Assembly (NCBI GenBank): GCA_026390135.1
Contig: JAPLGN010000046.1
Location: forward strand, 31,920-95,919
Direction: 5' to 3'
Length of the DNA: 64,000 nucleotides
Origin: Campylobacterales bacterium
Lineage (GTDB): Bacteria; Campylobacterota; Campylobacteria; Campylobacterales; Sulfurimonadaceae
Part shown: in pieces, positions 18,555 through 27,194 of the stretch
How positions within the stretch are numbered: the stretch's first letter is position 1
Layout: every line of letters begins with the position of its first letter
Made by a program: the position numbers and the translations under genes
Notes under the pieces: generated by a model
The model's database searches: none
What the model was told of the DNA's origin: nothing
What the model saw: the letters and a program-made list of their open reading frames with translations, nothing else

Positions 18555-19967
18555 GTGATCCACTCTCACCGTTTCTCTCTAGACCAATTTGCTCCTATCG
18601 CGGTCTACGAAAAGTTAAAAGGGCTTTTTGCAGGTGAGCTTTCTTTTCTCCTCGAAAGTGCAGGCAATAGTAATGGAAACTATACGATTATCGCACTGGG
18701 TGCACGTGAACGTCTACGCTATACGGATGGGCTAACTCACTACACCAATGCCAACAATGAGAGTATCATCTCTCACGAGTCTCCTTTTGAATTTTTAAAA
18801 CGCTATTACAGTGCTATTGACTATGGTTTTTATCGCTCGAAAGCCAAAGAACTTGATATTGGTTATATTGATGGATTTATCGGTTATATTGGCTACGATA
18901 TGGTTCAAGTTTTTGAGCCCACTCTAAAAGAATCTATGTCTACTCTTGAAGATCAGACTCATATTCCTGATATGGATTTAATTTTACCAAAGTTGGTGGC
19001 GGTTGTCTCTCATAAATACTCTACCATTACCCTTATCAGTGCCCTATCAGAGTTTCAAGACCAATTTTTAACTCTTGAGCGTACCCTAAAATCACTCTAC
19101 CACTATACTCCCCTCATACCCATTAAAAATGATACTGGTGGGGATTTTATTCATACGAAATCACACTTTTTTGAAATGATTGATGCCTCAAAAGAGATGA
19201 TTCGAAGCGGTGATGTTTTCCAAATTTTAATGACCAATCGTTATATCCGTAATGCCACCGTTGATCCCTACAGCTTTTACCGTGTTTTACGGATTAAAAA
19301 CCCTTCTCCCTATATGTATTTGATGGAGTACGGTGATTTTAGCATTGTTGGAAGTTCTCCTGAAGTTATGGTACGTCTGAGTGATGGGGACATATTATTA
19401 CGCCCAATCGCCGGAACACGCAAACGCGGTGGAAGCAAGCAGCGTGATGCCGAATTGGAAGATGAGCTTTTGTCCGATCCTAAAGAATTAGCAGAGCATT
19501 TGATGCTTATTGATTTGGGGCGAAATGATGTCGGACGTGTGGCAAGCACAGGAACGGTACGGGTTGAAGAGATGATGCACGTGGAGCGTTATTCCCATGT
19601 CATGCATATCGTATCCGATGTTCACGCAACACTTCGTGACGATAAAGACATGTTCGATCTCTTAGCCGCTACCTTTACTGCCGGAACTATGACGGGTGCT
19701 CCTAAAATTCGCTCCATGGAACTCATTGCACAGCTCGAAGGTGTCAAAAGAGGTTTTTACAGTGGAACCATCGGCTATTTTGGTTTTGATGGCAATATGG
19801 ACAGCGCCATTACGATTCGTACCGCACTTATCAAAGAAAATCAGATTATTCTCCAAGCAGGAGCCGGTATCGTTGCCGACTCTGTCCATGAACTTGAATA
19901 TCTCGAAGTAACAAATAAACTAGGTGCCCTGACAAGTACCCTCGAAGATTTGATCGATCCTACGTGA
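18555..19967 (+). CDS. trpE: Anthranilate synthase component I
   Basis: Chorismate-utilising enzyme of tryptophan synthesis. The C-terminal catalytic domain holds GDVFQILMTNRY, SPYMYLMEYGDFSIVGSSPE, LLRPIAGTRKRG, DLGRNDVGRV and GTMTGAPKIRSMELI, diagnostic for TrpE/PabB; the overall pattern favours TrpE. No trpG partner is adjacent. Translation starts at GTG 18555 because the nearby ATG reads ATG-TGA. It lies one base after the SPOR gene. Confidence 0.9.
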   Translation: MIHSHRFSLDQFAPIAVYEKLKGLFAGELSFLLESAGNSNGNYTIIALGARERLRYTDGLTHYTNANNESIISHESPFEFLKRYYSAIDYGFYRSKAKELDIGYIDGFIGYIGYDMVQVFEPTLKESMSTLEDQTHIPDMDLILPKLVAVVSHKYSTITLISALSEFQDQFLTLERTLKSLYHYTPLIPIKNDTGGDFIHTKSHFFEMIDASKEMIRSGDVFQILMTNRYIRNATVDPYSFYRVLRIKNPSPYMYLMEYGDFSIVGSSPEVMVRLSDGDILLRPIAGTRKRGGSKQRDAELEDELLSDPKELAEHLMLIDLGRNDVGRVASTGTVRVEEMMHVERYSHVMHIVSDVHATLRDDKDMFDLLAATFTAGTMTGAPKIRSMELIAQLEGVKRGFYSGTIGYFGFDGNMDSAITIRTALIKENQIILQAGAGIVADSVHELEYLEVTNKLGALTSTLEDLIDPT

Positions 19968-20758
19968 TGAATATTTTTACTATCTTTGGTGATCCGGTAG
20001 CTCATTCCCGTTCACCGCTTATGCACAACACGGTTTTTAAAGCACTAGAAATAGATGCTTGCTATACCCGCACCCAGCTGAGTGATGGCGCAAAACTGCG
20101 TGATGTTTTTTTTGCCAAGGCTCTCAGTGGAGCGAATGTTACCGTCCCCCACAAAGAAACTGCATACACCCAATGCGATGAAGTTCGCGGTATTGCCCAA
20201 GAAATCGGTACGGTTAATACTCTTATCCTAGAAAATGATCGATTGATTGGTTACAACACCGATGCCGATGGTTTTATTGCAGCGATCCAATCCTTTGGAC
20301 AACTCTCTACCGCATTGATTATCGGAGCTGGAGGGACAGCAAAAGCACTTGCCATTGCACTACAGCACCACGCAATCACCCCTACCATCCTTAATCGCTC
20401 CTCAGGACGGCTGGAGTATTTTAAAGAAAAAGGTTTTGAAGCCTACGATTGGGAGACATTCACGCCCCGTTCATTTGATCTTATTATCAATACAACCTCT
20501 GCAGGACTTACCGACAACCATCTACCCATTCCCATAGAACTTCTCACCGCATTACTCGCAACGTCTAAAGGAGCTATCGACGTGATTTACGGTAAAGAAA
20601 CTCCCTTTTTGGCCGAAGTCAAAAAAGTGAAGCTCCCCTATAAAGATGGCTCTGATATGTTGTTGGAACAAGGGGTGATTGCGAATGCTCTTTTTTTAAA
20701 GAGTACTGTTTCAGCCCAGCAGATTCGACCTATCATGAAACGAAGCTTTTTGTATTAA
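19967..20758 (+). CDS. aroE: Shikimate dehydrogenase
   Basis: NADPH-dependent reduction of 3-dehydroshikimate. The substrate site FGDPVAHSRSPLMHN and the catalytic Lys in GANVTVPHKE are present; the dinucleotide motif is IIGAGGTAKALAIAL; the conserved end motif DGSDMLLEQGVIA is intact. The ORF track gives a GTG start at 19964, but the ATG at 19967, overlapping the trpE stop as TGATG, is the more natural start. About 263 residues, normal. Confidence 0.94.
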   Translation: MNIFTIFGDPVAHSRSPLMHNTVFKALEIDACYTRTQLSDGAKLRDVFFAKALSGANVTVPHKETAYTQCDEVRGIAQEIGTVNTLILENDRLIGYNTDADGFIAAIQSFGQLSTALIIGAGGTAKALAIALQHHAITPTILNRSSGRLEYFKEKGFEAYDWETFTPRSFDLIINTTSAGLTDNHLPIPIELLTALLATSKGAIDVIYGKETPFLAEVKKVKLPYKDGSDMLLEQGVIANALFLKSTVSAQQIRPIMKRSFLY

Positions 20759-20759
20759 C

Positions 20760-20774
20760 GCGTTATAATAACGC
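20760..20774. promoter_or_regulatory. 15-base palindrome over a -10 box before the modE operon
   Basis: GCGTTATAATAACGC is a perfect palindrome apart from its centre and contains TATAAT (20764-20769), 27 bases before the start of the gene ahead of modE. It could be an operator covering the promoter; it carries the CGTTAT/ATAACG ends of a ModE half-site but without the normal spacing. A terminator role for aroE is less likely, as no T run follows. Confidence 0.45.
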
Positions 20775-20795
20775 ATCTTAATCAAAAGGCTCACA

Positions 20796-21329
20796 ATGTG
20801 CCGTTTCAATCAAATCAACAATGATGAAAAAATCCTTCTTCACGATCAACTATTAGCTTATGCTGCAGCGGTCGGCGGAAAAAACTCTTTTTTAAAACTT
20901 ATAGAAACCATCAAAAAAACAACTCCTAATCCGCTACTTTCAAAAACATCTCTCCTGCGATTTCCAAAAGGGATTATCAAATGGAATAAAAGCATCCACC
21001 GCGACAATCTTACACTTTTAAGCATACAAATGAAGAACCGAAGTGAAGAGAATCAAAATCTTATGGCTCCAAAGGAGCATAGAACCTACAAAGACGTCAC
21101 CAATATGCTTCGAGCACTGGGAACATTGACATTTACCATTATTATGAACACTGAAGCAGATGGAAAAGGGTTCGAAATTAAAGCCTTTGATATGCCTGAC
21201 GGAGAAACGACGATTATGAATCCTTTCTTTGAAATTATTTTTTTCTGTCCTGTAAATACAACAAAAAAACTACTCAATTTTGAAGAAAAAGAAAGCGCTG
21301 ATAGCGCTGACAGCATCGAAGAAGACTAA
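20796..21329 (+). CDS. Uncharacterised protein upstream of modE
   Basis: A 177-residue soluble protein I do not recognise. It is basic in the first half (SLLRFPKGIIKWNKSIHRD), with a hydrophobic beta strand LGTLTFTIIMNTEADGKGFEIKAFDM in the second half, and ends in an acidic tail (EEKESADSADSIEED). No membrane helix or signal peptide. It ends six bases before modE, so the two are probably co-transcribed, giving a possible link to molybdenum control. Confidence 0.6.
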   Translation: MCRFNQINNDEKILLHDQLLAYAAAVGGKNSFLKLIETIKKTTPNPLLSKTSLLRFPKGIIKWNKSIHRDNLTLLSIQMKNRSEENQNLMAPKEHRTYKDVTNMLRALGTLTFTIIMNTEADGKGFEIKAFDMPDGETTIMNPFFEIIFFCPVNTTKKLLNFEEKESADSADSIEED

Positions 21330-21335
21330 ACAACA

Positions 21336-22112
21336 ATGAAGATTGACGGACGTTTTTGGCTCACTAAAGAGGGTCAAAGCTTTTTAGGTGCAGGGCGGAT
21401 AGAACTGTTGGAGCGAATCGATCAAACCGGTTCCATCAACGCTGCTGCCAAAGAAATGAAAATGAGCTACAAAGCGGCATGGGAGCGAATCAACGGGATG
21501 AATCTCTTAGCCGACCAACCGTTGATCGATCGCCTCACAGGTGGTAAGGGTGGCGGAGGGACAAAACTCACCCCCTATGCCCGTGAACTAATCGCTACAT
21601 TTCATCGATTTAACGAACTTCACCGTCAGTTCATCGACCGTTTCTCTGAAGCTGGAAATGATCCTGAACGCCTTGCCCGAATCCTCAGCCGTACGTTTCT
21701 TACCACCAGTGCACGCAATCAGATCCCCTCAACATTACAAACCATCGAAACAAACGGCCTCCACTCTACCCTCACCCTTGCCCTTAGCGGTTCAGATGTG
21801 CTACGTTCCACCATCACTGCTAAATCCGTTGACAATATGGGGTTGGCTATCGGATGTGACACCTACGCAATCATCAAATCAAGCGATATTAATATCGTCT
21901 CAACACCACCTTCTTCCGATACCGCTGATAATATCCTCTCAGGCACTGTGGAAACCTTAGAAAGCTCAGGGGATAATATTGAAATTGGCCTCCGCCTAGA
22001 TGGAAACACACTCCTCATCGCCCTCGAAAAACAAGATGCACTACAAAAGTTAAAAGTAGGTATGACCGCTTACGCAATTATTTCACCGTTGCATATAATT
22101 ATCGGGCTGTAA
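21336..22112 (+). CDS. modE: ModE-type molybdate-responsive transcriptional regulator
   Basis: A 258-residue regulator. Residues 15-80 form the LysR-like winged helix of ModE (LLERIDQTGSINAAAKEM, SYKAAWERINGMN, GGKGGGGTKLTPYAR). The C-terminal half holds two Mop/TOBE molybdate-binding domains: the first opens with TSARNQIPSTLQTI and ends AIIKSSDINIV, the second spans LSGTVETLESSGDNIEI to AIISPLHIIIGL. In E. coli, Mo-bound ModE represses modABC at CGTTATAT-N8-type operators; several sites of that form occur downstream in this window. Two promoter-proximal sites lie in the gap before modA. Confidence 0.93.
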   Translation: MKIDGRFWLTKEGQSFLGAGRIELLERIDQTGSINAAAKEMKMSYKAAWERINGMNLLADQPLIDRLTGGKGGGGTKLTPYARELIATFHRFNELHRQFIDRFSEAGNDPERLARILSRTFLTTSARNQIPSTLQTIETNGLHSTLTLALSGSDVLRSTITAKSVDNMGLAIGCDTYAIIKSSDINIVSTPPSSDTADNILSGTVETLESSGDNIEIGLRLDGNTLLIALEKQDALQKLKVGMTAYAIISPLHIIIGL

Positions 22113-22209
22113 AAAATCCCATCATAGCCGTGATAATGGAAATTCAATTTGATGCCAAATTTCAAGAGTATGACAAATAACAAAAATTAAGACATTTTTT
22201 TCTATAATA

Positions 22210-22233
22210 CGTTATATCTTACAAAACATAACG
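22210..22233. promoter_or_regulatory. ModE box 1 (modA promoter)
   Basis: CGTTATAT-N8-ACATAACG, 24 bases long, with flanking TA...TA extending the symmetry. Spacing and both half-sites match the known E. coli modA operator. It lies 86 bases before modA, over a likely promoter region. Confidence 0.85.
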
Positions 22234-22286
22234 TAATTGTCGCATTTTTAAATGAATGCTTTTTGCATTGTTGTGTTTGTAATTAT

Positions 22287-22310
22287 CGTTATATCAAAAT
22301 AAACATAAAG
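22287..22310. promoter_or_regulatory. ModE box 2 (next to modA start)
   Basis: CGTTATAT-N8-ACATAAAG has a perfect left half and one mismatch in the right half, 24 bases, ending 8 bases before the modA ATG at the ribosome site. A second operator in this place could block transcription progress or initiation. Confidence 0.65.
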
Positions 22311-22318
22311 GATTCTAC

Positions 22319-23077
22319 ATGAACCCGTTAAAACTCATACTCACCTCTCTCACTTTCGCTACTGCTCTCACAGCACAAACGATTACTGTTGCCGCTGCGG
22401 CCAATATGAAATATGCGGTCACTGACATCGCGCAAGCATTTACCAAAGAATCAGGAATCGATGTAAAAATCATTACGGGAGCTTCTGGAAAACTAACACA
22501 GCAAATCATGAGTGGTGCTCCATACGATGCGTTTTTATCAGCAGATGTTGAGTTTCCAGCGAAACTTGCAAGCGGTGGATTTACAACTACACCTTCTCAA
22601 GTGTATGCGTTTGGAACACTTATCCTTTGGAGTGATACGGGAGTTGATTTATCCAAAGGGGTAGCTATTGTAGCGGATCCATCGGTTAAAAAAATCGCCG
22701 TTGCTAATCCTAAAACAGCACCATATGGTATCGAAGCAATGAACGCGATGAAGTTTTACAAAGTGGGCAATGCCATTGAAGGCAAACTGATTATTGCCGA
22801 ATCCATCTCTCAAGTTGGAGCGTACGTCACTACCAAAGCGGTAGATGTTGGTTTCATGGCGAAATCAATCGTCCTCTCCCCTGAAATGAAAAATGTCGGT
22901 AAATGGGTCGAAGTTGATCCAAAATCGTACAATACAATTGATCAGGCGATGGTAGGACTCAAAAATGGCTCACCTGAAAACCAAATCGCCGCTAAAAAAT
23001 TTATCCGTTTTATGTCATCGGCTAAAGCACTCGAAATCTTAAAAGCAAGCGGTTATGGCTTGCCTGTTAAAAAATAA
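22319..23077 (+). CDS. modA: Molybdate ABC transporter periplasmic binding protein
   Basis: Captures molybdate (and usually tungstate) for ModBC. The signal peptide ends near LTAQ; the mature protein starts ITVAAAANMKYAVTDIAQAF, the ModA hallmark, then ITGASGKLTQQIMSGAPYDAFLSAD, and AVANPKTAPYGIEAM. The length of 252 residues is normal. Its partners modB and modC are not next door but 20 kb downstream, after the TonB/ABC cluster; in Campylobacter they are adjacent. Two ModE boxes lie upstream. Confidence 0.96.
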   Translation: MNPLKLILTSLTFATALTAQTITVAAAANMKYAVTDIAQAFTKESGIDVKIITGASGKLTQQIMSGAPYDAFLSADVEFPAKLASGGFTTTPSQVYAFGTLILWSDTGVDLSKGVAIVADPSVKKIAVANPKTAPYGIEAMNAMKFYKVGNAIEGKLIIAESISQVGAYVTTKAVDVGFMAKSIVLSPEMKNVGKWVEVDPKSYNTIDQAMVGLKNGSPENQIAAKKFIRFMSSAKALEILKASGYGLPVKK

Positions 23078-23086
23078 GGATATTTT

Positions 23087-24646
23087 ATGACAAAACTTAG
23101 CATTGCAACAGCACTACTTTTAGGGACGGCAGTTTTCGCTACTGCTGCAGATGATTTAGCGTCAGCTTTTAAAGAGGGGAAACTTGATGGTCGTATCCGC
23201 ATGCAGTATTTTAATACTGACTGGGTAGATAATGATGGATGGGCGATACCCAATAAACCTAACCTTGACAGTGAAGGGATGGCAATCGGTGGAAGTTTAA
23301 TCTATAAAACTGCCCCGTTATATGGTATCAGTGCCGGCGCAGGGTTTTATGTGACTCACAGTACAGGGATTGCGACCGATGATACAAACGGTATAACAAA
23401 AGGGTATGCTAAAAATACCACTGCGTCCGATCTATTTGCTCGCGGACCGGGAGCGGCTACCAATTTTGGAAGTGGCTATGCGATACTCGCTGAATCGTAT
23501 CTGCAATACGATATTGAGAATACAAAAATCAAAGGTGGTCGATTTTTAATGGCCAATCCATGGATCACTCCAAATGATACCAAGATGATCCCTATCGCAG
23601 TTGAAGGAGCTCAAGCTATTTCCAATGATCTCCCCAACACCACCATCCAAGTTGATTATGCGGATAAGATCAAAGAACGGGGGATGACCTATTTCGGTTC
23701 TATGGCAGATACAGGAGACACTCCCGATGCGATCAAAAACTACTACCGTACTCACTACACGACTTCAGGAATTACTACTCCAGCAGGTTCTGTTGCAGAT
23801 CAAGCTAAATTTGGTCAAGACGATGCACCAGCAGTTGTTATATTAGGAGCTAAAAACAAATCAATTGACTCTCTTGAAATCCAAGCATGGGGAATGCATT
23901 GGGCTGACATTATCGATCAGGGGATGTTGGAAGCCAACTATGCCATTGAAGCAGGAGATGCCATCATCACTTTTGGTGCTCGCTATATGCAGCAATTCGA
24001 TAAAGGAGCAGGTGCCATTATCACACCACATGATGGATTATCTCCATACGCAACAGGTGCGGTGACAGCAACATCACCTGCTGGTGCAGTATCAAAAGTA
24101 CAGCTTAAAGGGGATAATGACAACAGTGTCAATACCTATATGTATGCATTCCGTGCTGTTACGAACTATGGACCTGCAAAACTACTCCTCGCTTATTCAC
24201 ACACCGATGATGGTGGAGACTTGATCGCCCCATGGCGTGCATTTCCAACCTATGACTACACTCGTTCTATGACAATTACCGATTGGAATGCTAATACAAA
24301 AGCTTACAAAGCACAGTTTGATTACGACTTCAACGCGCTTGCATCAGGGCTTAGTGCTTTTATCAGCTATAGCTACTACAACCGTGATCCATCCAAAGTG
24401 GGTTATCAAGGGGCAACCGATCGTTATTACAACAATGGTGATACCCGTCAATGGAATATCGATGCTATGTACAAAGTTCCAAGCATCAAAGGTTTAGATT
24501 TTAAAGCACGTTACATGATCCAAAATAATGAAATACTATCAAAAGCTTCAAGCGTTGCGATGGGAAATACCGGCACTGAATCCGAAGGATACGGAAACGA
24601 CACCTCGAATCGTGAATTACGTCTCGAAGCAAACTACCGTTTCTAA
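23087..24646 (+). CDS. OprD-like outer-membrane porin in the modA operon
   Basis: A 519-residue exported beta-barrel. The signal peptide (MTKLSIATALLLGTAVFATA) is followed by DDLASAFKEGKLDGRIRMQYF, the pattern of campylobacterotal OprD/Hop-like porins, many amphipathic strands, and a C-terminal strand ending in LRLEANYRF with terminal Phe for BAM recognition. OprD-type channels pass small, often anionic, solutes. Only nine bases separate it from modA, so it shares the ModE-controlled promoter; passage of molybdate is an inference from this context. Confidence 0.8.
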   Translation: MTKLSIATALLLGTAVFATAADDLASAFKEGKLDGRIRMQYFNTDWVDNDGWAIPNKPNLDSEGMAIGGSLIYKTAPLYGISAGAGFYVTHSTGIATDDTNGITKGYAKNTTASDLFARGPGAATNFGSGYAILAESYLQYDIENTKIKGGRFLMANPWITPNDTKMIPIAVEGAQAISNDLPNTTIQVDYADKIKERGMTYFGSMADTGDTPDAIKNYYRTHYTTSGITTPAGSVADQAKFGQDDAPAVVILGAKNKSIDSLEIQAWGMHWADIIDQGMLEANYAIEAGDAIITFGARYMQQFDKGAGAIITPHDGLSPYATGAVTATSPAGAVSKVQLKGDNDNSVNTYMYAFRAVTNYGPAKLLLAYSHTDDGGDLIAPWRAFPTYDYTRSMTITDWNANTKAYKAQFDYDFNALASGLSAFISYSYYNRDPSKVGYQGATDRYYNNGDTRQWNIDAMYKVPSIKGLDFKARYMIQNNEILSKASSVAMGNTGTESEGYGNDTSNRELRLEANYRF

Positions 24647-24665
24647 TAAAAATAAGTATAAAGCT

Positions 24666-24690
24666 GGATTCCCGCCTTCGCGGGAATGAC
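24666..24690. repeat. Dispersed palindromic repeat GGATTCCCGCCTTCGCGGGAATGAC (copy 2)
   Basis: Identical to the copies at 10691 and 59403 and located 19 bases after the porin stop codon, where it could stop transcription. Confidence 0.85.
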
Positions 24691-24701
24691 GAAAACAACA
24701 T

Positions 24702-24777
24702 ATAGAACATGAGACGAGGCGACAGGAGCGTTTGTCTGCGGTTATTCAAATGCCTGTCGTCTCCCCTGATGTTCTAT
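24702..24777. repeat. Long imperfect inverted repeat upstream of the globin gene
   Basis: Two 25-base arms, ATAGAACAT...GACGAGGCGACAGG-like on the left (24702-24726) and the complementary CCTGTCGTCTCC...ATGTTCTAT on the right (24753-24777), pair at 21 of 25 positions plus one G-U, around a 26-base loop. No T run follows. It ends 26 bases before the globin ATG. It may be a leader RNA structure, or a remnant of a small non-autonomous element. Confidence 0.7.
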
Positions 24778-24803
24778 CTATTTTATAAGTTAAAGGATAA
24801 AAA

Positions 24804-25379
24804 ATGACATTTTTAACAACCTCTGACGGTAAACCAGTTTCGCAGTTTAATGCCTGTGGTACAAAACCGTTTCAGCCTGCAAGCAATACACCGCATACGG
24901 CAGAAGCAAAAATAGATTTTGTTTACCCTGAAGTGCCGTTTCCCTCTATACTCCTCTACGAGACTTGGGGAAAAGAGAACATTCGCGCTATGGTTCGTTA
25001 TCACCACGGATTACTGCGTAAAAGTACAATCGGAGATTTGTTTCCTGCTGATGATACAATGTTTGCCTTTGCTACTGAAAAAACAGCCGATTTTTTCGTA
25101 GAAGCATTGGGCGGTGAAAAAGCGTATACTCCCGTTCACGGTCATCCTGCTTTGCGAATGCGTCATTTTCATATTACTATCGATGAAAAAGGGCGTGAGA
25201 TTTGGCTGATGATGTACAAAAAAACGATCAATGATTTAGCAATGCCCGCAGAGTGTATCGAAGAGTTTTGGAACTGGATTGAACCTCTCTCGGTTCGGAT
25301 GATAAACCGTCGTACCACCGTAGCACCGGTCGAGCGTCACTCGTATTCGTCTATCTGGGTAAAACAATGCTTTTTTTAA
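24804..25379 (+). CDS. Truncated haemoglobin, group II-like
   Basis: A 191-residue haem protein. From about residue 50, YETWGKENIRAMVRYHHGLL ... LFPAD ... FFVEALGG ... YTPVHGHPALRMRH ... REIWLMM ... RMINRRT follows the group II truncated globin layout (as in Bacillus YjbI or mycobacterial GlbO). The proximal haem His is expected at His121 in RMRH, and the group II Trp (G8) at Trp134. The distal B10 Tyr is replaced by His or shifted by one residue. An extra 45-residue N-terminal stretch is unusual. A paralogue lies at 45190. Such globins bind O2 or NO; the ModE context suggests a link to Mo enzymes, perhaps nitrate respiration (inference). Confidence 0.78.
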   Translation: MTFLTTSDGKPVSQFNACGTKPFQPASNTPHTAEAKIDFVYPEVPFPSILLYETWGKENIRAMVRYHHGLLRKSTIGDLFPADDTMFAFATEKTADFFVEALGGEKAYTPVHGHPALRMRHFHITIDEKGREIWLMMYKKTINDLAMPAECIEEFWNWIEPLSVRMINRRTTVAPVERHSYSSIWVKQCFF

Positions 25380-26161
25380 ATTCTGTCGTTATATCAAATA
25401 AGATACAATATAACGATTCCTTATTAAAAGTAAAATCATTTGCTGCCTCCGTGGCTCTTCATGCAACACTTTTGATAGCTACCCTTTATTTTGCTTCACA
25501 GCATCCTATCTTGCTTCCCAAAGAGGAACCGATTATGATCTCTTTGGCTGATTATGCACCTACATTGGAAATTTATCCTGATCAACCTCAAGCATCATCC
25601 TCTAAAAGTGTTCCTGTTATGCACAGTATGCTTCCTAAAAAATTAGCTGATTCAACATCTCAAAAGAGTCCGTCTTCCACTCCTCCTGTGGCGGATTCTT
25701 CTGAGGTGTTAGCACCCCAATCATCTCCAGTGCTTCCCAGTGTTGCTCCATCTGATCTCACACAAAAGTTTGCTGATTTGCTTCATTCAAATCAGCAAAC
25801 TCTGATCATTGATTCTCCTAAAATCACTCCTGCTGCATTAGCGAACGAATTACCAAAATCGAACGTTTCTCAAGAAGAGATCAATGGAGCAACACTGGGA
25901 CGCATTCGAGCCATGATTGAAAATTCACTGACGTATCCTGCCATCGCCCGAAAACTTCGGTTAGAAGGTGTGGTAACCGTTTCCTTTTTACTCAGACCTA
26001 ATGGTTTGGTCGAAAAGGCTGAAATTCTCAGTTCCAGTGGCAGTGTACTTTTGGACGCTAAAGCAATTCAAACTGTCCTAGCGTTGAGCGGCGATTATCC
26101 AGCGCTTCCCAAAGCCGCATATTTGAAAATACCCATCGCGTTTTCACTCAAAAAATCTTAA
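25367..26161 (+). CDS. tonB: TonB energy-transducing protein
   Basis: Couples the proton motive force to outer-membrane receptors. After 24 residues comes the single membrane helix with the TonB signature SVALH (Ser28, His32), equivalent to the essential Ser-His pair of E. coli TonB; then a proline- and serine-rich periplasmic spacer, and a C-terminal TonB domain (SLTYPAIARKLRLEGVVTVSF to the end). exbB/exbD are not in this window. The only in-frame ATG is at 25367, overlapping the globin gene by 13 bases. A perfect ModE-like site lies inside codons 7-17, an odd position. Confidence 0.88.
   Translation: MLFLNSVVISNKIQYNDSLLKVKSFAASVALHATLLIATLYFASQHPILLPKEEPIMISLADYAPTLEIYPDQPQASSSKSVPVMHSMLPKKLADSTSQKSPSSTPPVADSSEVLAPQSSPVLPSVAPSDLTQKFADLLHSNQQTLIIDSPKITPAALANELPKSNVSQEEINGATLGRIRAMIENSLTYPAIARKLRLEGVVTVSFLLRPNGLVEKAEILSSSGSVLLDAKAIQTVLALSGDYPALPKAAYLKIPIAFSLKKS
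25387..25415. promoter_or_regulatory. ModE-like box inside the 5' end of tonB
   Basis: CGTTATAT-N13-ATATAACG, two perfect half-sites facing inward but with 13 rather than 8 bases between. It covers the first 17 codons of tonB, after the only plausible start codon. It probably controls the tonB-binding protein-receptor-permease run. Confidence 0.7.
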
Positions 26162-26171
26162 GGAGATTTCC

Positions 26172-27194
26172 ATGACAACACTTATACGTTTGCTGCTCTT
26201 ACTGTTGATCAGCTTCACACTGCACGCTAAAAGCATGAATGATATGGACGGTCATTCCGTTACTCTTCCCGATCAAACCGATCGCGTATTTGGCTCATCC
26301 CCACCGATGAACTATCTCCTCTATACTCTCAATCCGGATAAAATGATCGGGCTCAATTTCAAAGCCAAAAATCCAAACAACAGTGCGGATGAGCAGTTTT
26401 TGAGTAAAAAGTTTCTCTCTCTACCTGTGATTGGCTCCTTTCACGGTGGGGGACAAAATATCAATCTTGAAACTCTGATGGCCTACAAACCGCAACTGGT
26501 TCTCGTGTGGCAAGATGATATGTTGGTTCAAACGGTTGCTCATGAAATTGAAAAAACCAATATCCCTACTTTTATGATTCCCTTTAGAGAAGTTAAGGAT
26601 ATGCCACGCGCTTTTTGTCTCGCAGGAGATGCCATAGGCGAAAATAAACGTGGCAAAACGCTAGCACTGTATTCTCAAAAAATCATCAACGAAGTGCACA
26701 AAAGCATCTCGAAAGTTAAGCCTGTCAATTATTACTATGCTGAAGGGTTAGATGGTCTTTCTACTGAATGTGATAAATCGTTTCATGTTGAAGCACTCAA
26801 TTTTGCTGGCGGTAACAATGTCCATAAATGTCAGCAAAGCGGAATTTTAGGGTTAGAAAAAATCAGTTTCGAAACGCTCCTCACCTATAACCCTGATGTC
26901 ATCATCGTCCAAAACCGCTCCGTCTATGAGGATCTAGTTAGCGATCCGATGTGGCAAAATCTCCGTGCAGTTAAAACAGGACGCATCCACCTCGTTCCTG
27001 TACAGCCGTTCAACTGGATCGACCGACCTCCGTCATTTATGCGCGTTATAGGAATCCAATGGTTAGTACACCTCTTCCATCCTAAAGAGTATAAAGTAGA
27101 TTTAACCAAACGAACCAAAGAGTTTTATGACCTCTTTTTACATGTCAAACTAAACGATGAACAAACCAAAAATCTATTAGGAGTTCAAAAATGA
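26172..27194 (+). CDS. BtuF/FepB-type periplasmic binding protein 1 (Mo-cluster)
   Basis: Class III substrate-binding protein of 340 residues for a FecCD-type importer. Signal peptide, then the family start MNDMDGHSVTLPDQTDRVFG. A segment shared with the other two paralogues reads YYAEGLDGLSTEC, then FAGGNNVHKC, FNWIDRPPSFMRVIGIQWL; two cysteines are conserved in all three. Such proteins bind metal chelates or, in Haemophilus MolA, molybdate itself. An AAGGAG site precedes the ATG, and it overlaps the receptor gene downstream by four bases, so the two are a coupled pair. Confidence 0.85.
   Translation: MTTLIRLLLLLLISFTLHAKSMNDMDGHSVTLPDQTDRVFGSSPPMNYLLYTLNPDKMIGLNFKAKNPNNSADEQFLSKKFLSLPVIGSFHGGGQNINLETLMAYKPQLVLVWQDDMLVQTVAHEIEKTNIPTFMIPFREVKDMPRAFCLAGDAIGENKRGKTLALYSQKIINEVHKSISKVKPVNYYYAEGLDGLSTECDKSFHVEALNFAGGNNVHKCQQSGILGLEKISFETLLTYNPDVIIVQNRSVYEDLVSDPMWQNLRAVKTGRIHLVPVQPFNWIDRPPSFMRVIGIQWLVHLFHPKEYKVDLTKRTKEFYDLFLHVKLNDEQTKNLLGVQK

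Noticed and set aside
24702-24777. Calling the inverted repeat a Moco riboswitch
   Set aside because: I cannot verify the conserved positions of that RNA family by eye; kept as an unassigned structure with a test.
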